A DNA stretch of 64,000 bases, from the NCBI GenBank assembly GCA_964351655.1, contig CAYGPD010000011.1, positions 10,149 to 74,148 on the forward strand, read 5' to 3'. The notes under the pieces were generated by a model. That model was not told where the DNA came from. It saw nothing but the letters and a program-made list of their open reading frames with translations, and ran no database searches. This document shows, piece by piece, positions 8,145-17,294 of this stretch. The position numbers were made by a program, and so were the translations under genes. The stretch's first letter is position 1, and each line of letters starts with the position of its first letter. The DNA is from Hirschia sp964351655 (lineage in GTDB: Bacteria > Pseudomonadota > Alphaproteobacteria > Caulobacterales > Hyphomonadaceae).

Positions 8145-10919
8145 TTAAGCGAATAGGCTTACTGAAGATGAGCCGCTACTACCTGTAAGACGGCTTAGGC
8201 CCGCTTGCAGATTGGCCAATTGAGAAATTTGATACGCCGATGCTTGTGTGCTGTTTTTATTTTTTGTTGTGTTGATCTGTAGCGTCGGGTCGTCAATCGC
8301 ATATCTGTAGGCTGTTCTGATCCCAGCGAGTGCGACATCTAGCTGGCTTATAATTTTTGTCGCAGGTTTTTCCACTGCTGTTAGCTTGCCATCATCATCA
8401 ACTTCATATCTTGCTGAAGACGAGCTGGTGAAAGAAACTGACTGTGGTAATTCCAGTGAAATGAGTGGCGGAGCATCTGAACTCTTATCTTTGTCGAGCA
8501 AAGAGGGTTCATCATATAAAAAGCCACTGGTCATTCCGATAGCTTTTAAAAGATCAGATCCTTCAGCGCCGGGAATGAGCTTTATAATCACTTCTTCTGA
8601 AGGAATGATTGAAAGCGACTGATCTCCGGTGCTGGATCTGCGCGCTTGAGCCGAGCCATTTACACCTAAAGCCGCATTCAGTTTGAACGTTAGATCTCTA
8701 TATGTATCTTCTTTTTCAAGCGTAATGACTGTTTTTTTACCAGCGACTACGATTGTGAAATTGTCTCCTACCCGCGCAGCCGTACTGTCGCTTACATATG
8801 CGGTTCCGCCTGTTGTAAGAACGCCATTTGGCAAACCGAATGCATCGAGTGCACTAGAGCCATTTTTTGCGATTGTAAGTCCGGTTGCGTTGGCACTGCC
8901 GCCGCGCCCAGTTAAGCTTGCAACCCAATTTTCAACACCGGTATTTGCATCAATAGATGCCACAACAGCGTGGTTAGTATTTGCTTCAAATGTTTTGCTT
9001 CCGAAGGAAGTACTCGCGGTTCCCGCTAGGTATACTTTGTCATTGTCAGCAATGATTTTAGCAACACCTTGTTCGCCGGCACCGCCAAAAGCTTGATACC
9101 ATCCTTCAGTTACGTCGATACCTGAACCTGTATCGGTTACATTTAATTTGATAGCGAAAGCATCATAGGTTTCACCAACCGCTCCGGAGAACGCGCCATC
9201 AGTTCTATTGGGGTAAAGGGTTGAGCCGCCTAAATACAATGCGTTATTGTCAAAATCCATACTTACAACATTGGCTTTTCCAATATTATAGGACCAGTCT
9301 GACGCGCCAAATTCTGCCCCAGATACGGATTGAATAGTTGTTTCGCCGCCGCGTTGAGTTGCGACAATGGGTATGCCGTCATCTCCAATGGTGATTGCAG
9401 TTATTTTATCCTCATCGGCAGTTCCAAATTGATTGATCCACATTCTTTTTCCCAGAATGTCGAGCTTTTCAACATAGGCATCTGTGCCGCCGGCATTGCC
9501 GTTGCCGTCAATATTGCCTGTGGTGCTCCCACCGATGTAGAGAGCGCCGGCAGAATCGAAGGCTATAGATGTAATCTTGTCTTCGTATCGTGTTGCTTCT
9601 TGGTAGGCAGACGTTTCTATACCGTCTGCATTGTACATAATAACAAAGCCGTCAGTTCCACCGCCAAATGCTTTGGAGTCTAATTTGTCTGTTGTTGACC
9701 CAGCAATAGCGACGCGGCCGTCATTTGAAACGGCGAGGGCCGTTCCTGTAATATCGGCGGAGTTTCCGACTATGCGTGTCCATAGCTCTTTACCGGTGCT
9801 GTCATATTTGATGAGCGCAAGATCATTGTCGGATAATATGGCTTGGCCATTTATGTCGTTTGTGACGTTGGCAAGTGCATACACTGATCCGTCAGGACCT
9901 GTTTGAGTCGCGATAAAATGTGTGTCGTTGTGTTGAGTTAGATCAATGGAATCTTCATCTTCTGCTTCTGAGGTAACGGTTGCGTCAGCATATAGAAGAT
10001 TGGTTGCGGCGCGTGTGGGTTCGGTGCTGCTGAGATTTGTCCATTTTGAAATTTGAGCGGTAAGCGTATTGTTTTCACCTTCGCTTCCGCTTCCACCAAC
10101 CATGAAAAGGGCGGGTTCTGATGTGAATGCGGAGAAAGTGAGTTTTTCACCTTGTGTACCCGCAATTTTCATTCCCCAATCATCGCCTTTATATACACCA
10201 TATTCGTTTTTCTCTCCGATTTCCTGCGGATAGAAACGAGTAGAGGCACCAACAGCTTCAATTTGTTGGTTTATAAGGTCAGTCACATTGGTAAGTGTGC
10301 GATCCTCGTCAGCTAAACTGCTGAGATCTACTGTAAGTGTATCAGTTGTATTGACGCGCTTGAGTTCAATATTAAACCCGTCCAATCCAGCCCATGCTGC
10401 GACAGGCGCATCTTTCTCTCCAGAATGGACGATGTTGGTTGTATAGTTGTAAGCGACGCGGGCAATTGATACTTCGGAAGTTGTCTTATCTAATTTTGCA
10501 CTTGCGAGTAATGTCACGGATTCAAAACTTGAATCCCCTAAGAATTCAGAAATTTCTGCAATGCCTTGGTTTAGCCTCTTTTCCGCCAATTCTAAGTAGG
10601 AATCATCAAGTAAATTTTTCTCGATAGCTTGTGCTATTGTTTTAAGTGATGCGATTGCTTCATATGCGATGAATAACTTAGTTGAGTCGTCTGAGGCTGC
10701 AGCGGCTTCTTTTCGGTCTGAAGCGGAAATGAAGTTTCCTGATTTTAGAGCCTTGAAGGCTGCGGACCGGATCTCATCATCTGTTTGTGTCGTTGCTTCG
10801 GTTTTCCATGGAGGTGTACCTGCCGCAAGTTCTTCTGTTGCCTGCGCTGATTGCTTCTGTTGAGTGTTTGTAGCTGCAAAAGTAGTCCCAACCAACCTTT
10901 GGTTGATTTTTGCATTCAT
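8145..10919 (-). CDS. Large beta-propeller protein resembling flagellar regulator FlaEY
   Basis: 924 residues from the ATG at 10919, which follows GGGGAC; the frame is open further upstream. No signal peptide. The N-terminal third is Ala/Thr-rich and helical. Residues about 340-700 hold SBBP-like repeats, for example ALIKYDSTGKELWTRIVG and IAGSTTDKLDSKAFGGGTDGF, repeating blades of a beta-propeller. A later segment (DNFTIVVAGKKTVITLEKED) resembles the IN domains of hook and flagellin proteins. The C-terminus (YQISQLANLQAGLSRLTGSS) is helical and flagellin-like. The overall plan recalls Caulobacter FlaEY; the adjacent sugar genes agree with a flagellar role. Family assignment is from memory and moderate. 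Confidence 0.55.
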   Translation of the reverse strand: MNAKINQRLVGTTFAATNTQQKQSAQATEELAAGTPPWKTEATTQTDDEIRSAAFKALKSGNFISASDRKEAAAASDDSTKLFIAYEAIASLKTIAQAIEKNLLDDSYLELAEKRLNQGIAEISEFLGDSSFESVTLLASAKLDKTTSEVSIARVAYNYTTNIVHSGEKDAPVAAWAGLDGFNIELKRVNTTDTLTVDLSSLADEDRTLTNVTDLINQQIEAVGASTRFYPQEIGEKNEYGVYKGDDWGMKIAGTQGEKLTFSAFTSEPALFMVGGSGSEGENNTLTAQISKWTNLSSTEPTRAATNLLYADATVTSEAEDEDSIDLTQHNDTHFIATQTGPDGSVYALANVTNDINGQAILSDNDLALIKYDSTGKELWTRIVGNSADITGTALAVSNDGRVAIAGSTTDKLDSKAFGGGTDGFVIMYNADGIETSAYQEATRYEDKITSIAFDSAGALYIGGSTTGNIDGNGNAGGTDAYVEKLDILGKRMWINQFGTADEDKITAITIGDDGIPIVATQRGGETTIQSVSGAEFGASDWSYNIGKANVVSMDFDNNALYLGGSTLYPNRTDGAFSGAVGETYDAFAIKLNVTDTGSGIDVTEGWYQAFGGAGEQGVAKIIADNDKVYLAGTASTSFGSKTFEANTNHAVVASIDANTGVENWVASLTGRGGSANATGLTIAKNGSSALDAFGLPNGVLTTGGTAYVSDSTAARVGDNFTIVVAGKKTVITLEKEDTYRDLTFKLNAALGVNGSAQARRSSTGDQSLSIIPSEEVIIKLIPGAEGSDLLKAIGMTSGFLYDEPSLLDKDKSSDAPPLISLELPQSVSFTSSSSARYEVDDDGKLTAVEKPATKIISQLDVALAGIRTAYRYAIDDPTLQINTTKNKNSTQASAYQISQLANLQAGLSRLTGSSGSSSVSLFA

Positions 10920-11123
10920 GTAGTCCCCAACAAGAGAAAAATTTATACTTACAACCATTGCATGCATCCATTGACGAAACCCACAGGAAATTCCTATCAG
11001 GCAGTACTTATCCCTTGAATATAATCGATTATCGTGACGAAATAGCTAATAAGAAGGAATTGATTTCAATGCCTTCATTTGCCATGTTAAATTTTTATCC
11101 ACGTGCTGAGTGTCAGGGTGTCT

Positions 11124-12383
11124 ATGCGTCATAGAAGAAAGCGACCGCCACCTTTTGCTTGGTTAAGTGCAGCGCTATTCTGGGCGCTGCTCATGCTTAC
11201 ACCTTTGCTTGCTGCGCGCACTATTTCAGATACTTTTAGTCGTCATGGAATGGACTTTGACGTATCGGCTGCGTCTGTTGCCGCGACTCGTGACACGATT
11301 GATCGACGTTTTGAATCGTTAATGTCAGGGCAGGAATCTCGCAAAGCAACGTGGTCGCGTTTAGTGGGTGAGCAAGTGCGTGGTGGCTATCTTAAAACAG
11401 CACGTGGACTTATGCTTGCCGCGCCAAGTATGCTTGATGAACAAAATGCGGCAGCTCTTCTTGCGTCAGTTGATGTGCAAGAACTCAAAGGTGATGATGC
11501 AATTGAAAACGCTGCGCTAAGCTATCTGGATGAAGATGTGCGTTATGCATATGAGCACGCTGTGTCACCTTTGCGTGCGCTATGGCGCGCTGCTATTGCC
11601 CAGCCCACGGCTGGAGCTAGCCCAGACGAAGCGGAATTATCTGAGAATTTACCTCCATCTGCTGGCTTAAATGTGCTTGGAGATGAGCGTGATTTAGCTA
11701 TGCAAGCCGCGCGTTGGGTACGTGGGCAAAACATTGATACATTTGCATTTACTTTATCTGGTGTGGGGCTGAGCGCATTAGGCGATAGCGAACGTGCGGG
11801 TGCCTCTATTGTGCGTGCTGCGGATAAGGCGGGAAAGCTAAATCCTGATTTGAAGCGCCATATTGAACGACGATTGTTTAACGTTGCGCCCCCTGAAAGG
11901 TTAAAGCGAGACTTAACGGTTAGATTCTCAGGTGCGTTGGGAATATCGGCTCAAGGTGATGTTGTGCTGGATATTATTCGCGGAGACATTGACCAAAGAG
12001 AGCTCGCTGAACTTGAAGAGCAATTGCGCTTAATCCGTGAAATATCTTTGAAGACGTCAGCTCCAGCAACAATCCGGATACTATCATATGCTCGCAATGA
12101 TTTAGATTTGCAGCGCGCAAGATTGTTGACAGAAGCTGGCGGAGACAAAGCGCTTGCCCTGATGGCTATGGAGGGCGGTAGTGCGCTTACAGCGGCTCAG
12201 ACACCGGTAAGATGGACAACACGGTTGCGTGTTATGCTATCATTCTTGATCGGTATGGGTCTAACTTTGCTCTGGATAACAGTAGATACATTTGTACGCT
12301 CAATGCGTCGTGGTCGGTCTGTGCGGCGCAGTGCTGTTTATGGTTTGGACGAGCGAGAATGGGATTCCGAGAGTAGGCCGTAA
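11124..12383 (+). CDS. Conserved membrane protein of unknown function
   Basis: 419 residues from the ATG at 11124, preceded by AGGG at good spacing; an in-frame GTG at 11103 is the alternative. Hydrophobic segments near the N-terminus (AWLSAALFWALLMLTPLLAA) and near the C-terminus (before TLLWITVDTFVR) suggest a periplasmic body of about 330 residues bounded by two membrane helices. The body is helical, Ala/Leu/Arg-rich and may contain repeat-like helices. I do not recognise a domain. It is divergent from the FlaEY-like gene, and its 3' end overlaps the convergent acetyltransferase gene by 46 bp. Confidence 0.75.
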   Translation: MRHRRKRPPPFAWLSAALFWALLMLTPLLAARTISDTFSRHGMDFDVSAASVAATRDTIDRRFESLMSGQESRKATWSRLVGEQVRGGYLKTARGLMLAAPSMLDEQNAAALLASVDVQELKGDDAIENAALSYLDEDVRYAYEHAVSPLRALWRAAIAQPTAGASPDEAELSENLPPSAGLNVLGDERDLAMQAARWVRGQNIDTFAFTLSGVGLSALGDSERAGASIVRAADKAGKLNPDLKRHIERRLFNVAPPERLKRDLTVRFSGALGISAQGDVVLDIIRGDIDQRELAELEEQLRLIREISLKTSAPATIRILSYARNDLDLQRARLLTEAGGDKALALMAMEGGSALTAAQTPVRWTTRLRVMLSFLIGMGLTLLWITVDTFVRSMRRGRSVRRSAVYGLDEREWDSESRP

Positions 12384-12880
12384 AATAGACTATCGACCCA
12401 TTTTCCTTCTGTGAAATGCGTTTCTTTATGCGTGCCTTCCAGCTTGAAGCCGAGGGAGGGCAAGAATTTCTGCTTTGGTAAATCTATAGAATAAATCTCC
12501 GCCCAGATGCGATGTAAGTTTAATTCTTCAAACCCGTATTTAATAAGAAGTTTACCTGCGTCTGAGGCGAATTTTTCGTCTATATAGAGATCATCAATTC
12601 CCAAATAGATTGAAAAATCCGCATTACGGTTGATTGGGTCTATATAACACAATCCACACGCGCCCATCAGGGCGTTGTCATGATTGCGTTCAATGGCAAA
12701 CATCCGCACACGTGGATCATTCAGGACGCTATTTTCAAACCATTTTTGTTGCATTTCGGGAGATATTTCACGGTATTCACGGAAATAACGACGCATTTGA
12801 GGTTTGTTACGCCATTGGCGCAAAGGTTCTAAATCACTTTCTTGAATGGCGCGTAGAGAGACGTGTTTTCCCACAATCAT
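12338..12880 (-). CDS. GNAT acetyltransferase of the sugar operon (FlmH/PseH-like)
   Basis: 180-residue GNAT N-acetyltransferase. The N-terminus (VSLRAIQESDLEPLRQWRN) and the segment AGKLLIKYGFEELNLHRIWAEI are typical of the RimJ/RimL and PseH/FlmH groups. As the last gene of an operon with a NeuB homologue, it most likely acetylates an amino-sugar intermediate of a nonulosonic acid, using acetyl-CoA. The ATG overlaps the neuB stop (ATGA), so translation is coupled. Its own stop lies inside the end of the convergent membrane-protein gene. Confidence 0.8.
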   Translation of the reverse strand: MIVGKHVSLRAIQESDLEPLRQWRNKPQMRRYFREYREISPEMQQKWFENSVLNDPRVRMFAIERNHDNALMGACGLCYIDPINRNADFSIYLGIDDLYIDEKFASDAGKLLIKYGFEELNLHRIWAEIYSIDLPKQKFLPSLGFKLEGTHKETHFTEGKWVDSLFYGLLSESHSRSSKP

Positions 12881-13965
12881 GCTTTGGCCGCCTTTGTGTT
12901 TTCAGGAGTGAGTGCATCTCCAAAGACCATGTCTTTTTTCAAGCTTCTGCCAATAAGTTGGTCGAGGGCATGAGGCTCATAGGCATTAGGCGGAGCGGGA
13001 CGTAGCGCTTCAATATCGTTTGCGGTGAGGATATGGCCTTTAGGTAGGTCTTGTTTCAGGCGCAGACATCGGCGCTGGACAATAATGCTATCGCCTTCAT
13101 TGGGTTCAACCCGTTTAACGCCATCGCCCAGTGCAGCTTCCAATTCGCGGGTGCGATCCACCATATCGCGCCATGTTGTTGGCGTCATGGAAAAGCCGTG
13201 GTCAGGACCATCGCGGTTATTATCGTCAGTGAAATGCTTTTCAATGGCACGTGCACCCAACGCAACCGCACCCAGCACAGCGGCATGTCCGGGTGTGTGA
13301 TCAGAGAGGCCGAGCGGCAATCCGGGGAAGGCTGTTGCAAATGCTTTAAGGACGTTCAAATTCACATTTGAAAAATTGTCATGGCTGCCGGTGTAATTAG
13401 TATTACATTGCATGAGACAAAGCTCGCGGTTTTCAGCGAGAACCGCTTCTGCTGCGCGAATAGATTCTTCCATATCTGATGCGCCTGTTGCGACAAACAT
13501 GGGTTTATTGCGTTTGGCGACTTCAGATATAAATTGAGGCCAGCTCACATCACCTGAACCAATTTTCCATGCCCCACATAAAGGGTCATTCATCTCTATA
13601 GCTTCGATGTCATAAGGCGTGGTCATGTAATGAATGCCAGCCATTTTGCATTCTTCGGCTAGGATAGGTGTCCAGGCGCGCGGCAGGTGAAATTCATCGA
13701 AAATTTCATAAACAGATTTTTTCCATTTTGATTGATGCGCCATTTGGCCACCAAGCTGTTTAAATCCGCGATCTGAAACGATGTCCTTGGCAAGAAAATG
13801 CTGGAATTTAGCACATTCTGCTCCCGCTTCTTTTGCTTGCCATATCAATGCTTTTGCGCGCTCTAAATCCCCATCATGAGATGCAGCAATATCGGCGATA
13901 AAGTAAGTTGGTTGATCGAGTGCGATTTCGCGATCATAAATTTTGAAATGGTTGTTATAGCGCAT
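12877..13965 (-). CDS. neuB: NeuB-family nonulosonate synthase
   Basis: 362-residue cytosolic enzyme of the NeuB/PseI/LegI/SpsE family, which condenses phosphoenolpyruvate with a hexosamine derivative to give a nine-carbon acidic sugar. Seen: FIADIAASHDGDLERAKALI at the N-terminus, KFQHF, MTTPYD, GSGDVSWPQF, GLSDHTPGH and the metal/PEP region ARAIEKHFTDDNNRDGPDH. A C-terminal SAF (antifreeze-like) domain follows (DLPKGHILTANDIEALRP). The start codon follows the stop of the upstream reductase gene with no gap. Whether the product is a pseudaminic, legionaminic or other acid cannot be told from the sequence alone. Confidence 0.9.
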   Translation of the reverse strand: MRYNNHFKIYDREIALDQPTYFIADIAASHDGDLERAKALIWQAKEAGAECAKFQHFLAKDIVSDRGFKQLGGQMAHQSKWKKSVYEIFDEFHLPRAWTPILAEECKMAGIHYMTTPYDIEAIEMNDPLCGAWKIGSGDVSWPQFISEVAKRNKPMFVATGASDMEESIRAAEAVLAENRELCLMQCNTNYTGSHDNFSNVNLNVLKAFATAFPGLPLGLSDHTPGHAAVLGAVALGARAIEKHFTDDNNRDGPDHGFSMTPTTWRDMVDRTRELEAALGDGVKRVEPNEGDSIIVQRRCLRLKQDLPKGHILTANDIEALRPAPPNAYEPHALDQLIGRSLKKDMVFGDALTPENTKAAKA

Positions 13966-14808
13966 TTATAGAGCCTCGTTCGCGAGTGCATGGGCGGTTT
14001 GTTCAAGGGTTGGCAAATGATAGCCAAGTTGTTTTTCAGCTTTTGATACATCCAGCCCCAAACACATGGCGCGCGCCACGTTGAGCTTATGGCCGGAACC
14101 TTCTTCGACCCAGTCTGGATTTATGTTTAGTGCTTTTGCGACAGCATAGATGAAATCACCTTTAGAGGAGACTTCACGGGAGGCCACGTTGAAAATTCCA
14201 GTGGCTTTGTTAGCTGCAAGGTCAAGAGAGATCCGCGCCATATCATTGACGTGTAGCGGTGATGCATAAAAATCCATAAACAAAGTCATAGGAGATCTGT
14301 TTAGAAGACTTTCTTTAACCCAGCGGCCATGGCCCTTTTTCGCGCCAATAATATTGGTGCGCAGTATAAGGGCATAGGGCGAGGTTAGCGCTAATTGTTC
14401 GGCTAAATATTTAGTGCGCGCATATTCATTGATTAAACGGACTGTAGCTGTTTCTGATTGAGGCTTATTTCCGCCTTCTACAAAATAATGATCCGTAGAG
14501 ACCTGAAGAAGCGGACGTTTATGCTTTGCGCTCCATGCAGCTAAAGAAGAAAGGGGACGCGTATTTATAAGATAAGCGTTAGCGGGATCACTTTCACACT
14601 TATCGACATAAATATTTGCTGCGCAATTTATAACGCCATCTGGATTGATGTCTTCAAGCACTTTGGCCAAAGCATCATCGTCTGTGAGGTCAAAGTTCAC
14701 ATCGGTTTGAGAGCGCGCCGCCGCAATCGCTTCATCACCGCGTGCCCGAAGCTGAGAGACGAAGCAGGGGCCAAGCAGCCCAGTTGCGCCGAGTATGAGC
14801 CAACGCAT
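13966..14808 (-). CDS. NAD(P)-dependent sugar reductase, RfbD-like
   Basis: 280-residue extended short-chain dehydrogenase of the dTDP-4-dehydrorhamnose reductase (RmlD/RfbD) superfamily. The Rossmann motif LILGATGLLG is at the N-terminus, then GVINCAANIYVDKCE, the STDHYF block and a catalytic YxxxK (YARTK). It sits between the cytidylyltransferase and neuB, so it probably reduces a keto-sugar in the same pathway rather than making rhamnose; no other rml genes are nearby. The substrate is inferred only. Confidence 0.82.
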   Translation of the reverse strand: MRWLILGATGLLGPCFVSQLRARGDEAIAAARSQTDVNFDLTDDDALAKVLEDINPDGVINCAANIYVDKCESDPANAYLINTRPLSSLAAWSAKHKRPLLQVSTDHYFVEGGNKPQSETATVRLINEYARTKYLAEQLALTSPYALILRTNIIGAKKGHGRWVKESLLNRSPMTLFMDFYASPLHVNDMARISLDLAANKATGIFNVASREVSSKGDFIYAVAKALNINPDWVEEGSGHKLNVARAMCLGLDVSKAEKQLGYHLPTLEQTAHALANEAL

Positions 14809-14812
14809 CTAT

Positions 14813-15598
14813 CTAAGCTACCATTTCCATAGAGACAGGAGAGGTTTCAAAATGTGCGCGCTCAGACAATGCCAGCCTGTTTACATCTATGTGCTTTTTA
14901 TTGATGTCTTGAATATCAGGGCGCATAAAACAGATACGCGCATATTCTGCGGCAGTAGCTATGGCAGCACGCTCGCCCATCTCTTCATATAGAGCTTGCA
15001 TAAAGAGGAGGTCCTCTTTGTAATCTAAGGTCCAGCGCAAGCTTGAAAGAGGTTCACCTGGACCTTGCAGAGATGCGCGTCGGATATTTTTCATAGTACG
15101 GATGTAAGGCGTGACGTGTTCGCGGTCATATTGGCTTTGGGCGTTGGCGTCTGCTTCATATAAGTGTTCAGCTGGGAATACATCGCAGTCTAATCCATGC
15201 GGGAAGCGCGCTGGCATATTGTTGCAGGCATAACCAATGTCAGTGTTTTTAAGCAAGCGCACAACGGCGCTACAGATTGTAGGGTCAATCATCGGACAAT
15301 CGGAAGTAACGCGCATTATAGTGGTAGCATCTACTTCACGGGCGGCTTTTGCATAGCGTGAGAGTACATCTGTTTCTGAGCCACGCACAACGCGATAGCC
15401 CCATTTTTGGGCTGCATCCGCAATGATGTCATTTTCTGCCGTGTCTGGCACAGCACACACGACGATATGAGAATGTGCTATGAGGTCGCAACGATCCAAG
15501 CACCTTTTAAGAGCGGGTACACCGCCAAGGTTTTCTAGGATTTTTCCCGGTAATCTACTCGAATTCCAACGCGCTTGTACGATAATAGCGAGTGTCAT
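14813..15598 (-). CDS. SpsF-like sugar cytidylyltransferase
   Basis: 261 residues from the ATG at 15598. The frame runs 27 bp further upstream, but MTLAIIVQARWNSSRLPGK is the typical family N-terminus with the nucleotide-binding AR-x-SSRLPGK motif. Further conserved parts: VVRGSETDVLSRY and RVTSDCPMIDP. The family includes NeuA/PseF-like CMP-sugar synthetases and SpsF, which is paired with the NeuB-like SpsE in Bacillus spore-coat sugar synthesis. First gene of the four-gene operon (cytidylyltransferase, reductase, neuB, acetyltransferase). The expected role is CMP activation of the acidic sugar for glycosylation of flagellin or surface polysaccharide. Confidence 0.85.
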   Translation of the reverse strand: MTLAIIVQARWNSSRLPGKILENLGGVPALKRCLDRCDLIAHSHIVVCAVPDTAENDIIADAAQKWGYRVVRGSETDVLSRYAKAAREVDATTIMRVTSDCPMIDPTICSAVVRLLKNTDIGYACNNMPARFPHGLDCDVFPAEHLYEADANAQSQYDREHVTPYIRTMKNIRRASLQGPGEPLSSLRWTLDYKEDLLFMQALYEEMGERAAIATAAEYARICFMRPDIQDINKKHIDVNRLALSERAHFETSPVSMEMVA

Positions 15599-15778
15599 AG
15601 TGCCCTCGAATGCCGAAAAAGCCACTCAATTGGAGTAGGATACCCAAATCAAGGAACTTTGCTGAGTTGGATTAAACTAACTCAAGGCGCGTAAACCAAT
15701 GCTTAAGCCTCAGGTGAGAGTTTAGGCGTTAACAAGGGCTTTATAGTTTGCAACAAATCTTATGGATCGAGTGATCGC
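15599..15778. promoter_or_regulatory. Divergent promoter region of the sugar genes
   Basis: 180 bp between the divergent starts of the spsF-like gene and flmA. I could not pick out a convincing sigma-54 site or a complete CtrA box; TTAAACTAACTCAA near 15672 is only half of one. Confidence 0.4.
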
Positions 15779-16936
15779 ATGACTAAATCTTTCTTCCGTG
15801 ACTTTATGGGACCTGCTCCAAATCTAGATGGTAAAACTATTTTGATAACGGGAGGAACGGGAAGTTTCGGAAAGGAATTTGTCAAAATTGTTTCCCAACG
15901 CTGGAGCCCCAAAAAACTGATTGTGTTTTCACGCGATGAGTTGAAGCAATATGAAATGGCGCAGCAGTTTCCGCCGAGTGATTATCCTTTTATGCGCTAT
16001 TTCATTGGTGATGTCCGTGACCAAGCACGCTTGGAAATGGCAATGCGTGGAGTGGATTATGTGATCCATGCAGCCGCGCTTAAGCATGTGCCGATTGCTG
16101 AATACAACCCGATGGAATGCATCCGTACCAACGTATTTGGTGCTGAAAATGTTGTGAATGCATCTATCAAAGCGGGTGTGAAGACGGTTGTTGCCCTTTC
16201 TACAGATAAAGCTGCCAATCCAATCAACCTTTATGGCGCATCAAAACTTGCTGCCGATAAGGTCTTTGTGGCTGCCAATAACCTTTCAGGCGCGAATGGG
16301 ACTAAATTTTCTGTCGTGCGATACGGTAACGTCCTTGGCTCACGCGGCTCGGTTGTTCCATTCTTTCGCAAGTTGATTAGCGAAGGCGTAGACCATTTAC
16401 CCATCACTGATCAGCGCATGACACGTTTTTGGATTACGCTAGAACAAGGCGTCAACTTCGTGCTGTCTAGCTTAGAGCAAACGCATGGTGGTGAGATATT
16501 TGTCCCGAAAATTCCATCCTCTACCATAGGCACATTGGCATCTGCAATTGCCCCTGAAATGCCGCAAAGAGAAGTGGGTATTCGTCCAGGCGAGAAGCTC
16601 CATGAAATCATGGTGCCTGAAGATGATGGGCGGTCGACAGTAGAGATCGCTGACCGCTACATAATTTTGCCGGCGGGTCATACGCAGCGCTTTGATGACT
16701 GGTCAGAAAAGGGTGCTAAATCAGTGCCGGAAGGCTTTGCCTATTCTTCAGATCAAAATGATGAAGTGCTAGATGAAATGTCTGTTCTGGAAATGTTGAG
16801 CCTGACATTCCCGGGTGAAAGTTTGAAGACAATGGCAAACACGATGCGCCGTCGTAATGGTGATGCGCCAGATTCCCTTGCGGATACGGATTTGGCAGTG
16901 ACTGCGCCAAAACGTAAACCCCGCAAGAAAGCCTGA
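15779..16936 (+). CDS. flmA: UDP-GlcNAc 4,6-dehydratase, FlmA/PseB type
   Basis: 385-residue dehydratase of the FlaA1/PseB family, which converts UDP-GlcNAc into the 4-keto-6-deoxy sugar that starts pseudaminic or related acid synthesis; needed for flagellin glycosylation in Caulobacter (FlmA) and Helicobacter. Seen: ITGGTGSFGKEF cofactor loop, FSRDELKQYEM, HAAALKHVPIAEYNP, and STDKAANPINLYGASK containing the family's Lys pair in place of the classical YxxxK context. PseB is usually about 330-340 residues; this one has a C-terminal tail of about 50 residues ending in a basic KRKPRKKA cluster. It is divergent from the neuB operon. Confidence 0.92.
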   Translation: MTKSFFRDFMGPAPNLDGKTILITGGTGSFGKEFVKIVSQRWSPKKLIVFSRDELKQYEMAQQFPPSDYPFMRYFIGDVRDQARLEMAMRGVDYVIHAAALKHVPIAEYNPMECIRTNVFGAENVVNASIKAGVKTVVALSTDKAANPINLYGASKLAADKVFVAANNLSGANGTKFSVVRYGNVLGSRGSVVPFFRKLISEGVDHLPITDQRMTRFWITLEQGVNFVLSSLEQTHGGEIFVPKIPSSTIGTLASAIAPEMPQREVGIRPGEKLHEIMVPEDDGRSTVEIADRYIILPAGHTQRFDDWSEKGAKSVPEGFAYSSDQNDEVLDEMSVLEMLSLTFPGESLKTMANTMRRRNGDAPDSLADTDLAVTAPKRKPRKKA

Positions 16937-16953
16937 TTTAAGATAAAGTGCGT

Positions 16954-17289
16954 TTAGTCTTTCCAGTTAAACCCTAATGGTGCTTCACGAAACGCAAAGC
17001 GGTTGAGGTGACTTTCTACAACATTTTTTAGACCATCAAGTTGTGCCGGCTCGCTTGCGTTAATCTCGCAAATCAGTTGGTTGTCTTCAGCGATCATGGT
17101 CAGTGCACCATCGCCCTTCCAGTTTGATCCGCGAATTGTTGCGGGGAAGGCGACGCGTGCATTTGTCTCGTCAAAATTGACGTCCAGATTGTGTGACCAG
17201 TGTTTGCACAATTGCTGCATATATTTGCGGGCGCTGGGTGTGGGGACAACTGACGAGCAAGAAAATGCTTGGGGGCTAGCAATTGTCAT
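16954..17289 (-). CDS. DUF2218 family protein
   Basis: 111-residue cytosolic protein of the DUF2218 family, for which no biochemical role is established. In several proteobacteria, members occur beside siderophore-interacting ferric reductases and PadR regulators. Here it starts 5 bp after the His-rich PadR gene, so the two form an operon. The conserved core reads VAFPATIRGSNWKGDGALTMIAE in two overlapping blocks. Role by association: metal or siderophore handling; this is inference. Confidence 0.82.
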   Translation of the reverse strand: MTIASPQAFSCSSVVPTPSARKYMQQLCKHWSHNLDVNFDETNARVAFPATIRGSNWKGDGALTMIAEDNQLICEINASEPAQLDGLKNVVESHLNRFAFREAPLGFNWKD

Positions 17290-17294
17290 TTTGG

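Noticed and set aside
11021..11032. Palindrome ATAATCGATTAT upstream of the FlaEY-like gene as an operator
   Set aside because: Short and AT-rich; such a palindrome is expected by chance and nothing else supports a regulator here.
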